From assembly GCF_000242615.2 (NCBI RefSeq), contig NZ_KI912268.1, positions 2,386,439 to 2,450,438 on the forward strand: a stretch of DNA of 64,000 bases, in the 5' to 3' direction. The stretch is from Holophaga foetida DSM 6591 (GTDB taxonomy: Bacteria; Acidobacteriota; Holophagae; Holophagales; Holophagaceae). The notes under the pieces were generated by a model. It was not told the origin of the DNA and did no database searches. It saw only the letters and a program-made list of their open reading frames with translations. Shown one piece after another: positions 44,155 to 52,701 of the stretch (within the stretch, counting starts at the first letter, position 1; the number at the start of each line of letters is the position of its first letter). The position numbers were made by a program, and so were the translations under genes.

Positions 44155-44688
44155 TCATTTCCGGAGGACAATACCCAGGGAAAGGCTTTGATTCTGCTGG
44201 GTCTTGTCGGCATAGCGGGTCGTCAGGAAATCCCCCTGGCACCGCAGGGCCAGACCGGAATTGATCACGAAATCCACGCCGAGGCCTGGGCCGTAAACCA
44301 GTGAGGCACTCTGGGCGCTATCGAACTCGGTGGATCCGTTCAACTGCCCTCTGCCCACCATCAAGTGGGCAAAAGCCTGCCATCGGCCGAAGGCCGGGAG
44401 GGTATAACGGGGACCGGCCAGGACCATCCACTGATCCAGATCGACGTAATCGGCCTCTCGCCCGGCGTGTTTGCTGAATGAAGCCTCGAAGGACCATGGA
44501 CCTTTGACCTGCAGGGCTCCGCCGACCGTAATCCCATCAAGGGTCTGTGCAGACCCGGAGGAGGACAGTCGGAAGGCCGAATAGCCTGCGGTACACTCCC
44601 AGGGGGAGGGCATTTGGGCCCGACCCATCTGAGAAATACAGGCCAGGACAGCAAGGGCAAACCGTTTCCGCAGACACAGGGAGAACAT
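44155..44688 (-). CDS. Small outer-membrane beta-barrel protein
   Basis: A 177-residue exported protein with a signal ending SQMGRAQ. Alternating hydrophobic beta strands (GGALQVKGPWSFEASFSKH, LVYGPGLGVDFVINSGLALRCQGDFLTTRY) and a C-terminal strand (LSLGIVLRK) fit the OmpA/OmpW-like 8-strand barrel group, although the last residue is Lys rather than the usual aromatic. It ends 38 bases before the lipoprotein A gene on the same strand, so it may belong to the surface cassette operon. Specific role unknown. Confidence 0.68.
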   Translation of the reverse strand: MFSLCLRKRFALAVLACISQMGRAQMPSPWECTAGYSAFRLSSSGSAQTLDGITVGGALQVKGPWSFEASFSKHAGREADYVDLDQWMVLAGPRYTLPAFGRWQAFAHLMVGRGQLNGSTEFDSAQSASLVYGPGLGVDFVINSGLALRCQGDFLTTRYADKTQQNQSLSLGIVLRK

Positions 44689-44896
44689 CAGCAGGCCTCG
44701 CTCAATGGGTCAGTAAACAGGAGGTGTCCTGGCAACAGGGCGATCTGCTATGAGAGAAGTCCCCCGCCAGAGAATGGAAGCATAACGGAAGCCTAGCGAC
44801 ATTAGACATTCCTGTCTGTAGGGGAAAACCCCTGCATTCGCCCTGCTGCCTTCACACTCTGCCCTGTCCCGAGAGCAATCCAGCTCGCCTGCGGGT
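44689..44896. other. Intergenic region, no gene seen
   Basis: These 208 bases lie between the NarL-type regulator gene and the downstream barrel gene. A promoter for the surface cassette is expected here on the minus strand. I see no clear operator or terminator. Confidence 0.4.
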
Positions 44897-45520
44897 TCAC
44901 ACCCGGACAGACACGGCTTGGCGTCTCAGCTCCTTCATGCCCCGCAGTTTGAGCTTGACCAGGATCCGGCCGCAGTAGCTTTCAATGGTCCTTGGGCTGA
45001 GGTCCATTTCCCTGGCGATGTCCGAGGTGCTGAAACCCTTCCCCAGAAGCTCGTAGACCTGCTGTTCCTGGGCGCTCAGGACTTCCTGGGCACTGGCCTG
45101 GATGGGCGCCTCGTCGAGGCTTCGCTGGGCGCGGCTGCTGAGGTAACGGCGACCAGCCATGCACTCGCGAATGGCGAGGGCAAGGACCTCCGCCGCCTCC
45201 CGCTTGGTGACATAACCCATGGCCCCAGCCCGAAGGGCCCGCCGGACGTGGACCGCATCCTCGAACATGGAGTAGACCAGCAGGGGACGGTCCGGCGCCA
45301 GGAGCAGCAGTTGGCCTAGGAGCTCCAGCCCGTCATCCTCTCCCAGGCACAGGTCCACCAGCACCAGGTCTGGATCACAGCTGGGAATCGCCTTCAAAGC
45401 CTCGTCTGTGCACTCCCCCTCGCCACAGACCTGGATGCCCTCCTGTTCGAGCAGGAGACGCAAGCCCTGCCTAACAGCCGGGTGGTCTTCCACCATGAAG
45501 ATGCGAATCCCTGCTTTCAT
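44897..45520 (-). CDS. NarL/FixJ-family response regulator
   Basis: A 207-residue regulator. The receiver domain (IRIFMVEDHPAVRQGL, phosphoacceptor Asp in LVLVDLCLGEDDG near residue 55, Thr/Lys in YVTKRE) is followed by a LuxR-type HTH (SAQEQQVYELLGKGFSTSDIAREMDLSPRTIESYCGRI). Its ATG overlaps the stop of the upstream kinase gene (ATGA), so the two form a pair. The surface-cassette genes start 209 bases downstream on the same strand and are candidate targets. Confidence 0.92.
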   Translation of the reverse strand: MKAGIRIFMVEDHPAVRQGLRLLLEQEGIQVCGEGECTDEALKAIPSCDPDLVLVDLCLGEDDGLELLGQLLLLAPDRPLLVYSMFEDAVHVRRALRAGAMGYVTKREAAEVLALAIRECMAGRRYLSSRAQRSLDEAPIQASAQEVLSAQEQQVYELLGKGFSTSDIAREMDLSPRTIESYCGRILVKLKLRGMKELRRQAVSVRV

Positions 45521-47463
45521 GAAATCTCCAGCTCAGGGGAGGTCGCTGGGAAAGGGACGGCGCAAGTTACAAGCCATCCGCCTCCCATCCGAATATTGAA
45601 ATCGATGCTGCCCCCCGCCAGGCTGGCTCGGTATTCCATAATGCGGAGGCCCATGCCTGCACCCCTGGCGGTCTTGCTGGAAGTACCATCGTTCTCGACC
45701 TCGAGCCGAAGCGCCCCCCCGACTCTTCGCAACCGCACCCATATCTGGGTGGGGGAGCTATGTTTGACCGCGTTCAGGATGGACTCCCGGGCGATCCAGA
45801 AAAGCTGGTTGGTGGCGACCTCATCCAGGTGGACGCAGCTGTCATCATCCTCCAACTCACAACTCAGCTCATGGGTCTCACGGGTGCGGCGCACCACTTC
45901 AGCCAGGGCGTTCCCCAGACCACCGGTATTCAGGAGCCCAGGGCTCAATCCCTTGGCGATCTCATGGGCCTGACTGAGGGACTCATCCAGCAGTTCCGAG
46001 ATGGCCTGGATGCCTGAGTCGTCCTGTCCCTCGGTTTTGAGGTTCCTGGCCACAACCCGACACCGCAGAAGCGCCCCGGTGATCTGCTGGCAGATCCCGT
46101 CGTGGAGCTCGTGGCTGAGGGTCCGGCGCTCGTCCTCGCTCACCCTGACGATGTCCCGCTCCAGACGCCCCCGCTCCTGGATCTCCTCCTCCAGGGCCAG
46201 ATTCTTGTGGTCCAGAACCGAGGACAGGTGCTCCACGGCTGTGAAGGCCTTGGAAAGCCGCAGGGAAAGGGTCAGCGCCTGGAAGAGGACGAAGACCAGC
46301 ATCCCCACTTGAATCCAGGGTCCCGGCGGGAGCCAACCCAGGGCAGCCATGGCGTCATGAAGTCCAGCGAGGCCGAGGATGAGGAACCCCGCCAGGATGA
46401 AGGTGGCACCTTCCCGTTGCCTCCTGTGGGCCAGATAGAGGCCGAAGAGGCAATAGAACATGAAGCCGAAGGTTGGCAGGTAGTAGGTGGTGAGCAGGAA
46501 GAACAGAGCCCGAGTGGGCAAAACCAGCGCCAGCAAAGTTGCTGCAGCGGCCATGGCCACCGAGATCAGCAGTACCCGCCTGGAGAGTTCCTGGGGGTAG
46601 AGCACCTGAAAGAAGGCGAAGCCCACGGGCACTGTCAGAAAGAGAAAGCACTGCTTGGCCCGCTCCATGTCCTCGAAGGCCAGCTCCGGGAAAAAGAGGC
46701 GGAGGGTCAGACCGTGGGTCTGCACCACCAACATGAAGCCCGCCCAAAGAATGCAGTAGGTGCCAAAGAGGAGCGTCGCGGTGCTGTCCTTGCGGAACCA
46801 ATAGATGACCAGGTGGTAGATACCCATCATCAGCAGGCTGCCAGCGAAAAAGAGGACTCTGCCCCAACTGCGCGCCTGATTCGCCTGCAGCTTCCCGATC
46901 TCCCCCAGTGCGATGGAAGCCAGGACCCCCCCCTGATGGAAATGCTGATTGGTAACCTGCAGAAGAATCTCAGCCTCCGTCACGCCTTCCGGCAGAGCGT
47001 GAATGAGAATGGCGGGGTTCGGGGTCTCTTCCCCCTGAGAAGCGCCGAGCTCCCCGCTCCCCCCCGAGGGGGCCCCGTTGATCCAGACACGGTAGGCCGA
47101 TTGGATGTTGCAAAGTCGGAGACCCAGGGGGGTCGGCCCTGACGGCAAGAGCACCTTGAGCCGGAGAGTGGCCATGCCTGTGCTGGGAATAGGCATGCTC
47201 CCCAGCGGTTTCCCATTCCATGCCCCCGGCAGGGACAGATAGGGCGGGGATCCTGCCACAGGCAGATCCCCGGGCTCGACCAGCCTGCCCCAGTAGCACT
47301 CCCACTCGCCGTCTAGGTGGACAGCTCCCCCTCTGGCCAGATCCACGGTTCTTAGGTCCATCACCCCGTGCCGAGCCTTCAGTGGCGTCTGTCCACGACC
47401 AATACCGCCCAGACAAAGGACCAGCATCAGCAGGGAAAGGAGTTTCAGGCAGGGTGTCTTCAT
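45517..47463 (-). CDS. 7TM-DISM sensor histidine kinase
   Basis: A 648-residue kinase. A signal peptide precedes a periplasmic jelly-roll 7TMR-DISMED2-like domain (about residues 40-180: HLDGEWECYWGRLVEPGD, LSLPGAWNGKPLG). Seven membrane helices follow (about 190-390), then a coiled coil and a HisKA_3 domain with the phosphorylated His in LSHELHDGICQQITGALL, and a HATPase lobe (GLGNALAEVV, GAGMGLRIMEYRA). DISM domains are thought to sense carbohydrates or other small ligands. ATG 47463 (MKTPCLKL) starts the signal peptide; the 14 extra upstream codons are unlikely. Confidence 0.9.
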   Translation of the reverse strand: MKTPCLKLLSLLMLVLCLGGIGRGQTPLKARHGVMDLRTVDLARGGAVHLDGEWECYWGRLVEPGDLPVAGSPPYLSLPGAWNGKPLGSMPIPSTGMATLRLKVLLPSGPTPLGLRLCNIQSAYRVWINGAPSGGSGELGASQGEETPNPAILIHALPEGVTEAEILLQVTNQHFHQGGVLASIALGEIGKLQANQARSWGRVLFFAGSLLMMGIYHLVIYWFRKDSTATLLFGTYCILWAGFMLVVQTHGLTLRLFFPELAFEDMERAKQCFLFLTVPVGFAFFQVLYPQELSRRVLLISVAMAAAATLLALVLPTRALFFLLTTYYLPTFGFMFYCLFGLYLAHRRQREGATFILAGFLILGLAGLHDAMAALGWLPPGPWIQVGMLVFVLFQALTLSLRLSKAFTAVEHLSSVLDHKNLALEEEIQERGRLERDIVRVSEDERRTLSHELHDGICQQITGALLRCRVVARNLKTEGQDDSGIQAISELLDESLSQAHEIAKGLSPGLLNTGGLGNALAEVVRRTRETHELSCELEDDDSCVHLDEVATNQLFWIARESILNAVKHSSPTQIWVRLRRVGGALRLEVENDGTSSKTARGAGMGLRIMEYRASLAGGSIDFNIRMGGGWLVTCAVPFPATSPELEIS

Positions 47464-47602
47464 GGCACTGGATTCCAGTCTCAGGGGTCCAGTGAGGGGA
47501 CACAACCGAAGAAATGGTCAAGACCACCGCAAGCGGGTTGCCCCAGGAGGGACGGCCAACCAAATTCGCACCATTCCCCCAGCCCTGGACTATCCTTTTG
47601 GC

Positions 47603-49018
47603 ATGTTCCGCGATCTCAATGTTCGCATCACCCCTGGTCGCAGGCTCTTTGCCTGGATTCTCCTCCTGCTGCTTCTGGCGGGGTTGGCCTTCGTGCTGCC
47701 ACGATTCACGGCCAGCCAGGGTTTACGGCGGGCCGGGGACCTGATCCTGTGGGCCTGTGTTTCCCTGTTGGCCATCAAGGCCGTCTCCTTCTTCCTTCTG
47801 GATCCCCTCCTGCGCAACCGACGCACGGCGGGCCCGGGATTCGCCCGGGACATCCTGATGGTGATCCTCTACATCGGGTGCGGCGCCTTCCTGGTACACA
47901 GCCTCCTGGGGGTCAACCTGGGGGCCCTCCTGGGAACAGGTGCCATCGCCGCGGCGGTCGTGGGCCTCTCCCTCCAGGAGGTCCTGGGCAACCTCTTCGC
48001 CGGCATCAGCCTTCAACTGGATTCCGCCTTCCAGGTGGGCGATTGGCTGGAAGTCACGGGCAACCTGCGGGGCGGTCCAGGCCGGGAGACCCTCGTGGGC
48101 CAGGTGGTGGCCATGACCTGGCGGGCGGTCCAGCTCCGGACCGAGAATGGCGACACCGACATCTTCCCCAACCGCATCCTGGCCCAGGCCGTGGTCACCA
48201 ATCTCTACATTCCCTCCGGCCTGCACCGCCGCACCGCCCGGGTGGTGGTGGAGCCCCATCCCGATCTGCACGTGGCCATCGACAAGCTCACGGCGGCCCT
48301 GGGGGGCATCCCCCACCTGCGGGATCATCGGCCCGAGGTGGTGGCCCACAGCTTCGACATGGGGGGCGCGGTCCTGGAGATGCGCTGGTGGGCCCTGGGC
48401 TTCCGCCACGGGCGCCAGGGGAACTTCCAGGCCGTGCGTCTCGCCAACACCATCCTGCCCCGGGAAGGCTTCTCCCTTCTGGGGCCCCATGGAGCCACCA
48501 CGCCCCACCACCGGACCCGGGAAATTGCCGAAGGAGACCTCCGGCAGCTCCTGGAACGGCTCCACCTCCCCCCTCACTGGGCCAAGTCCCTAAAGGGGCA
48601 GATCTTCGTAAGGCACGCGGCCCCCGGGGAGGGGCTGATCCGGGAGGGGGACCCCGGGGAGTCCTTGTTTGCCGTCATCTCCGGGCGGCTTCAGGTGGTC
48701 CGGGCTGTGGAGCGCCACGAGCCTTTCACCGGCCTTTTTTGGGAGGTCGTGGGAAATCTGGGGCCGGGCACCTGGTTCGGAGAAGCCAGCCTCCTGACCG
48801 GATCCCCCCGCAACGCCACCGTAGTGGCCGAAACGCCCTGCGAACTGGTGGAACTCCCCAAGGGCGCTTTCGAGCACTGCCTGAAGGAGGAGCCGCACCT
48901 ACTGGAACGCCTGGTGGACCTCATGGAGAGCCGGGCCAAGGCGCTGGCTCCAGGTGAGGGACCGATCGATCGGCGGGCCAAGTGGACGGAGCAGATCCGG
49001 AAGTGGCTGCTGGGCTGA
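47603..49018 (+). CDS. MscS-type channel with C-terminal cyclic-nucleotide-binding domain
   Basis: A 471-residue inner-membrane protein. Three to four hydrophobic segments lead into the MscS pore helix (LGTGAIAAAVVGLSLQEVLGNLFAGISLQLD) and the beta domain (FQVGDWLEV, NGDTDIFPNRIL). From about residue 360 comes a cNMP-binding domain (IREGDPGESLFAVISGRLQVV, phosphate-binding cassette FGEASLLTGSPRNATV). This is the bCNG architecture, in which cAMP or cGMP gates the pore. ATG 47603 (MFRDLNV) is chosen because the upstream open codons have no membrane-protein character. The gene is divergent from the DISM kinase. Confidence 0.88.
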   Translation: MFRDLNVRITPGRRLFAWILLLLLLAGLAFVLPRFTASQGLRRAGDLILWACVSLLAIKAVSFFLLDPLLRNRRTAGPGFARDILMVILYIGCGAFLVHSLLGVNLGALLGTGAIAAAVVGLSLQEVLGNLFAGISLQLDSAFQVGDWLEVTGNLRGGPGRETLVGQVVAMTWRAVQLRTENGDTDIFPNRILAQAVVTNLYIPSGLHRRTARVVVEPHPDLHVAIDKLTAALGGIPHLRDHRPEVVAHSFDMGGAVLEMRWWALGFRHGRQGNFQAVRLANTILPREGFSLLGPHGATTPHHRTREIAEGDLRQLLERLHLPPHWAKSLKGQIFVRHAAPGEGLIREGDPGESLFAVISGRLQVVRAVERHEPFTGLFWEVVGNLGPGTWFGEASLLTGSPRNATVVAETPCELVELPKGAFEHCLKEEPHLLERLVDLMESRAKALAPGEGPIDRRAKWTEQIRKWLLG

Positions 49019-49064
49019 AGTCTCATACCAAGTGGAACAGAGCTTTGATGACCAAGGTCCGTCC

Positions 49065-50156
49065 TCAGTCCTTGGACCCTTCCAGCTCTGGTTCACGCTT
49101 CACCAGCTGCCCGCAGGCTCCCCCCACCTCCTGCCCCCGGCTGCGCCGGATCATGACGGCCACCCCGCTCTGGGTGAGAATGCGGCAGAAGAGGTCCAGG
49201 GTCCCCTCCTCCGGGGCCTGATATCCCGCCCCTTCGTGCTCATTGAAGGGGATGAGGTTCACCTTGCTGGGGAGGGCCCTGGCATAGGCTGCCAGGCGAT
49301 CGGCATCCTCCCGGGAGTCCGTCACGCCCCGCAGCAGGACGTACTCCAGGGTGATCCGCTCCCCCTTGGCCAGGGGGAAGGCCCGGAGGGCCTCGGCCAG
49401 GGCCGCCAGGTTCCAGGCCCGGTTCACCGGCATGATGCGGTCGCGGTAGGCGTCGGTTGTGGCATTGAGGGATACCGCCAGGCGGGGGCGGCGCTCATAG
49501 CTCCCCAGGCGCCGGATCCCCGGCACCAGACCCGAGGTGCTGAGGGTGATGCGCCGGGGGGGGATGGCCAGTCCCTTGGGATCCGTCAGGATCTCGAAGG
49601 CCCCCATCACCTGGGCCAGGTTGTGCAGGGGCTCCCCCATGCCCATGAAGACCAGGTTCACCGGGCGTCCCTCGGGGTGCCGGTGCTGGTTGAGCATGAC
49701 AACCACCTGCCCCACGATCTCGGCGGCGCTGAGGTTGCGGCGGATGCCCATCTGGCCCGTGGCGCAGAAGGTGCAGCCCATGGCACACCCGACCTGGCTG
49801 GAGATGCAGAGGGTCGTGCGGTCGGCATAGGGCATGTGCACGCCCTCCACCTGCTGGCCGTCCCCCAGGAGGAAGGCGTGCTTGGTGGCGCCGTCCTCTG
49901 CGGTGCGGGATTCCTGGATAGCGGGCCAGGCTAGGTCCACCTCGGCCTCCAGGCGCTCCCTCAGGGCCTTGGACAGGGTGCTGAACTGGTCCCAGCGGGT
50001 CCAGCGATGGACATAGAGGCCCTCGAAAAGCTGGGCCGCCCGAAAGGGCTTCTCCCCGAGCCCCGCCACCAGGGCCTTCAGGGCCTCGCGACAGGCACCG
50101 GCCACGTTGGGGCGCCCACCCGAAGCAAGCTCAGGAGCTGGCTGGTCCCAGTTCAT
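49065..50156 (-). CDS. rlmN: 23S rRNA (adenine-2503-C2)-methyltransferase RlmN
   Basis: A 363-residue radical-SAM enzyme that methylates A2503 of 23S rRNA (and A37 of some tRNAs). The cluster motif is CAMGCTFCATGQMG (CxxxCxxC), with FMGMGEPLHN, LSTSGLVPGIRRL and LIPFNEHEG. The C-terminal methyl-carrying Cys lies in RGQEVGGACGQL. It overlaps the K+ channel gene by four bases (ATGA) as last gene of the def-fmt-kch-rlmN operon. Confidence 0.95.
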   Translation of the reverse strand: MNWDQPAPELASGGRPNVAGACREALKALVAGLGEKPFRAAQLFEGLYVHRWTRWDQFSTLSKALRERLEAEVDLAWPAIQESRTAEDGATKHAFLLGDGQQVEGVHMPYADRTTLCISSQVGCAMGCTFCATGQMGIRRNLSAAEIVGQVVVMLNQHRHPEGRPVNLVFMGMGEPLHNLAQVMGAFEILTDPKGLAIPPRRITLSTSGLVPGIRRLGSYERRPRLAVSLNATTDAYRDRIMPVNRAWNLAALAEALRAFPLAKGERITLEYVLLRGVTDSREDADRLAAYARALPSKVNLIPFNEHEGAGYQAPEEGTLDLFCRILTQSGVAVMIRRSRGQEVGGACGQLVKREPELEGSKD

Positions 50157-51193
50157 GTCCGACGCCTCGGATGCACGGTCACGCCTCGGGCCAGGGTCAC
50201 GAAGGCCTCCAGGGCGGTGTGGGGCCCCAGCACCAGCAGCACATCCCCTACCTGGAAGGTCTCGCTGCCCTTAGGGTTGAAGCGCAGTCCCTCACCGGCG
50301 CGATTGATGCCCACCACCAGGGCGCCCGTGGTGTCCCGGATGCGGGTGTCCCGCAGGGTCAGGCCCGCCAGGGGGGAAGAGGGCGAGACCAGCACGTGCT
50401 CCAGGGCCAACTCCAGCTGTTCCTTGCTGTCGACCACCACATCCACGAAGTTGATCATGTCGGGGGCCATGAAGAGGTTGGCCATGCGGCGCCCCCCAAT
50501 CTCATAGGGGCTCACGATATGGTCCGCCCCGGCGGCCTTGAGCTTGTTCTCGGTGCCCAGCTTGGCGGCCCGGGCCACGATCTCCACATCCGGGGCCATC
50601 TGCTTGGCCGTGAGGGTGACCAGCACGTTGTCGGCATCCGAAGCCAGGGCGCTGATGAGCCCCCGGGCCCGCGTCAGGCCTGCACGCGAGAGGATGAGTT
50701 CGTCCATGGCGTTGCCCACCAGGAAGATCTCGCCTTCGAAACGGGGGTTGTGGGTCTTGGTCTCATCCTGCTCAATGATGACGAAGGGGATGTCAGCCTG
50801 CTTCAGCTCCCAGGCGGCCTGGAAGCCCATCTTGCCGAAGCCGCAAACAATGATGTGATCCTGAAGATCGGCCAGACGTTTTTCCATGCGGCGCTCCCGT
50901 AGATAGCCCTGGATGTCCCCCTCCACGATCAAGGCCGTGAGGTTGGACAGGGCGTAAGTCGCGGTGCCCAGGCCCGTGATGAGGTAGAAGATGGTGAAGA
51001 ACTGGGTGTAGGCGTTGACGTCGCCCATCTCCCGGAAACCCACCGTGAAGAGGGTGGTGATGGCCATGTAGAAACTGTCGAGGGTGCCGAGGTGGGCCAG
51101 GAGGTGGTAGCCCAGGGCGCCGGCCAGCACCACGATGAGCAGGAGTGCCAGGGTGTGGCGCAACCGCGCGAGGGGTGGGGAATCCCGCACCAT
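50153..51193 (-). CDS. Two-TM potassium channel with RCK (TrkA-N/TrkA-C) domains
   Basis: A 346-residue protein: TM1 (LALLLIVVLAGALGYHLL), pore loop, TM2 (FFTIFYLITGLGTATYAL), then an RCK domain with the Rossmann motif IIVCGFGKMG and a TrkA-C domain. The filter reads TLFTVGFREMGD instead of TVGYG: Phe replaces Tyr and Arg replaces the second Gly, so K+ selectivity is uncertain. It overlaps fmt by one base and rlmN by four and so is translated with translation-related genes. Similar filter variants occur in some RCK channels. Confidence 0.82.
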   Translation of the reverse strand: MVRDSPPLARLRHTLALLLIVVLAGALGYHLLAHLGTLDSFYMAITTLFTVGFREMGDVNAYTQFFTIFYLITGLGTATYALSNLTALIVEGDIQGYLRERRMEKRLADLQDHIIVCGFGKMGFQAAWELKQADIPFVIIEQDETKTHNPRFEGEIFLVGNAMDELILSRAGLTRARGLISALASDADNVLVTLTAKQMAPDVEIVARAAKLGTENKLKAAGADHIVSPYEIGGRRMANLFMAPDMINFVDVVVDSKEQLELALEHVLVSPSSPLAGLTLRDTRIRDTTGALVVGINRAGEGLRFNPKGSETFQVGDVLLVLGPHTALEAFVTLARGVTVHPRRRT

Positions 51194-52122
51194 CAGGGGA
51201 TCCGATCAGCGGTAATGCGGCCTGAGGCCCCCCAGGGCTGGAGGGCCTGGAGGGCGGGCTGGATGGGCTTGCCGGGGCGCTGGAGACCCGTGAGTTCGAG
51301 GGCCTGGCCGTCACCGGCGCTGAGCCACGCTCCGCCCTTGTCCCAGCGGAGGGTACCAGGGGTCTCGCCACAGGCCCTGAGGCCTCCCACACCGCAGACC
51401 TTGAGACGGAGCTCCCCGAGCGCAAGTTCGACGCCGGGCCAGGGCTGGAGGGCCCTCACCTGCCGGTGCAGGGCCAGGGCGCTCCTGGAGAAGTCCAGGA
51501 CAGACATGGAACGGTCCAGCTTGGAGGCCACGGTGACCTGGGCCTCGTCCTGGGGGAGGGGGGATAGGGGCCCTGCCAGCAACTCGGGAAGGTGGGCCAT
51601 CAGCAGGGCGGCGGCATCCTCCGCCAGGGCCCCGAGGAGAGCGTCCGCCGAATCCTCCAGGGTGATGGGGCGGCGGGAGACGGCCAGCACCGGTCCCGCA
51701 TCCAGTCCCGGCGCAATCTTCATGAGGCTGACGCCGGTCTCGGAATCTCCGCTGAGGATGGCGTGGTTCACCGGCGCCGCACCCCGCCAGCGGGGCAACA
51801 GTGAGAAGTGGAGGTTCCAGGGGGAGCAGCCATCCAGCATCCAGGTGGGCAGGATGTGACCGTAGGCCACCACGATGGCCAGATCGATGCCCAGGCTCTC
51901 CCAGAGCGACCGGGTTTCCGGCAGCTTCCAGCTCTCGGGCTGGTGCACAGGCAGGCCTAGCTCCAGGGCCGCCTGCTTGACGGGGGGAGCTTCCAGCTTC
52001 CGACCCCGCCCCTGGGGGCGGTCCGGATTGGCAAAGACCGCCGCCACGGGATGGGCGGCAGCCAGGGCACGGAGGACTGGGACTGCAACGGCAGGAGTGC
52101 CCAGGAAGGCGATGCGGGCCAT
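51193..52122 (-). CDS. fmt: Methionyl-tRNA formyltransferase
   Basis: A 309-residue enzyme that formylates initiator Met-tRNA using 10-formyl-THF. FLGTPAVAVPVLRAL, NLHFSLLPRWRGAAPVNHAILSGD (catalytic Asn/His region) and TGVSLMKIAPGLDAGPV define it, and the C-terminal OB-like domain contains ALQPWPGVEL. It lies one base downstream of def, the usual partner, and shares a base with the channel gene. Confidence 0.95.
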   Translation of the reverse strand: MARIAFLGTPAVAVPVLRALAAAHPVAAVFANPDRPQGRGRKLEAPPVKQAALELGLPVHQPESWKLPETRSLWESLGIDLAIVVAYGHILPTWMLDGCSPWNLHFSLLPRWRGAAPVNHAILSGDSETGVSLMKIAPGLDAGPVLAVSRRPITLEDSADALLGALAEDAAALLMAHLPELLAGPLSPLPQDEAQVTVASKLDRSMSVLDFSRSALALHRQVRALQPWPGVELALGELRLKVCGVGGLRACGETPGTLRWDKGGAWLSAGDGQALELTGLQRPGKPIQPALQALQPWGASGRITADRIP

Positions 52123-52123
52123 C

Positions 52124-52627
52124 CTAGCCCCTGTTCAGCTTCTGGTACTTCCGCTGGATCAGGCCTCGCTTCACAGGCCCAAAATACTCCACAAAGAGCT
52201 TGCCCCGCAGATGGTCAATCTCGTGGCAGAAGGCCCGGGCCAGGAGATCCTCCCCCACCCGTTCCTCCCAGGTGCCATCCGGCCGACGGTTCTTGAGCCA
52301 GACCTTCTTGGGGCGCTCCAGGATCTCGGTGATGCCGGGCACCGAAAGGCAGCCTTCCGAGCCCTTCTGCACCCCTTCACTGGCGGTGATCTCGGGATTG
52401 ATGAGCACGATCTTCTGGGTCGGATCCTGACCGCAGGAGGTGTCGATGACCACCAGATTGAGGTTGATGCCGAGCTGGGGAGCCGCCAGGCCTACCCCTT
52501 CCTCAGCCAGGGTGGTCTCGAACATGTCCTCCACGAGCTGCTGCAGCTCGGGGGTCCATTCGCCGATATCGGCGCTGTTCTGCTTGAGTCGGGGGTCTCC
52601 CCAGGTGATCACAGGTCGTACAGTCAT
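52124..52627 (-). CDS. def: Peptide deformylase
   Basis: A 167-residue metallopeptidase that removes the formyl group from nascent chains. All three motifs are present: GVGLAAPQLGI, EGCLSVPG (metal Cys) and CHEIDHLRGKL (HExxH). It is the first gene of the operon def-fmt-channel-rlmN and diverges from the PPIase gene at 52702. Confidence 0.96.
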   Translation of the reverse strand: MTVRPVITWGDPRLKQNSADIGEWTPELQQLVEDMFETTLAEEGVGLAAPQLGINLNLVVIDTSCGQDPTQKIVLINPEITASEGVQKGSEGCLSVPGITEILERPKKVWLKNRRPDGTWEERVGEDLLARAFCHEIDHLRGKLFVEYFGPVKRGLIQRKYQKLNRG

Positions 52628-52701
52628 GCATTCCTCGGATACTCAGTTTAGGCCATCGGGGGAACCTTTGATAATCTAGGAAGTTCTGACTTGGAGTTCC
52701 C

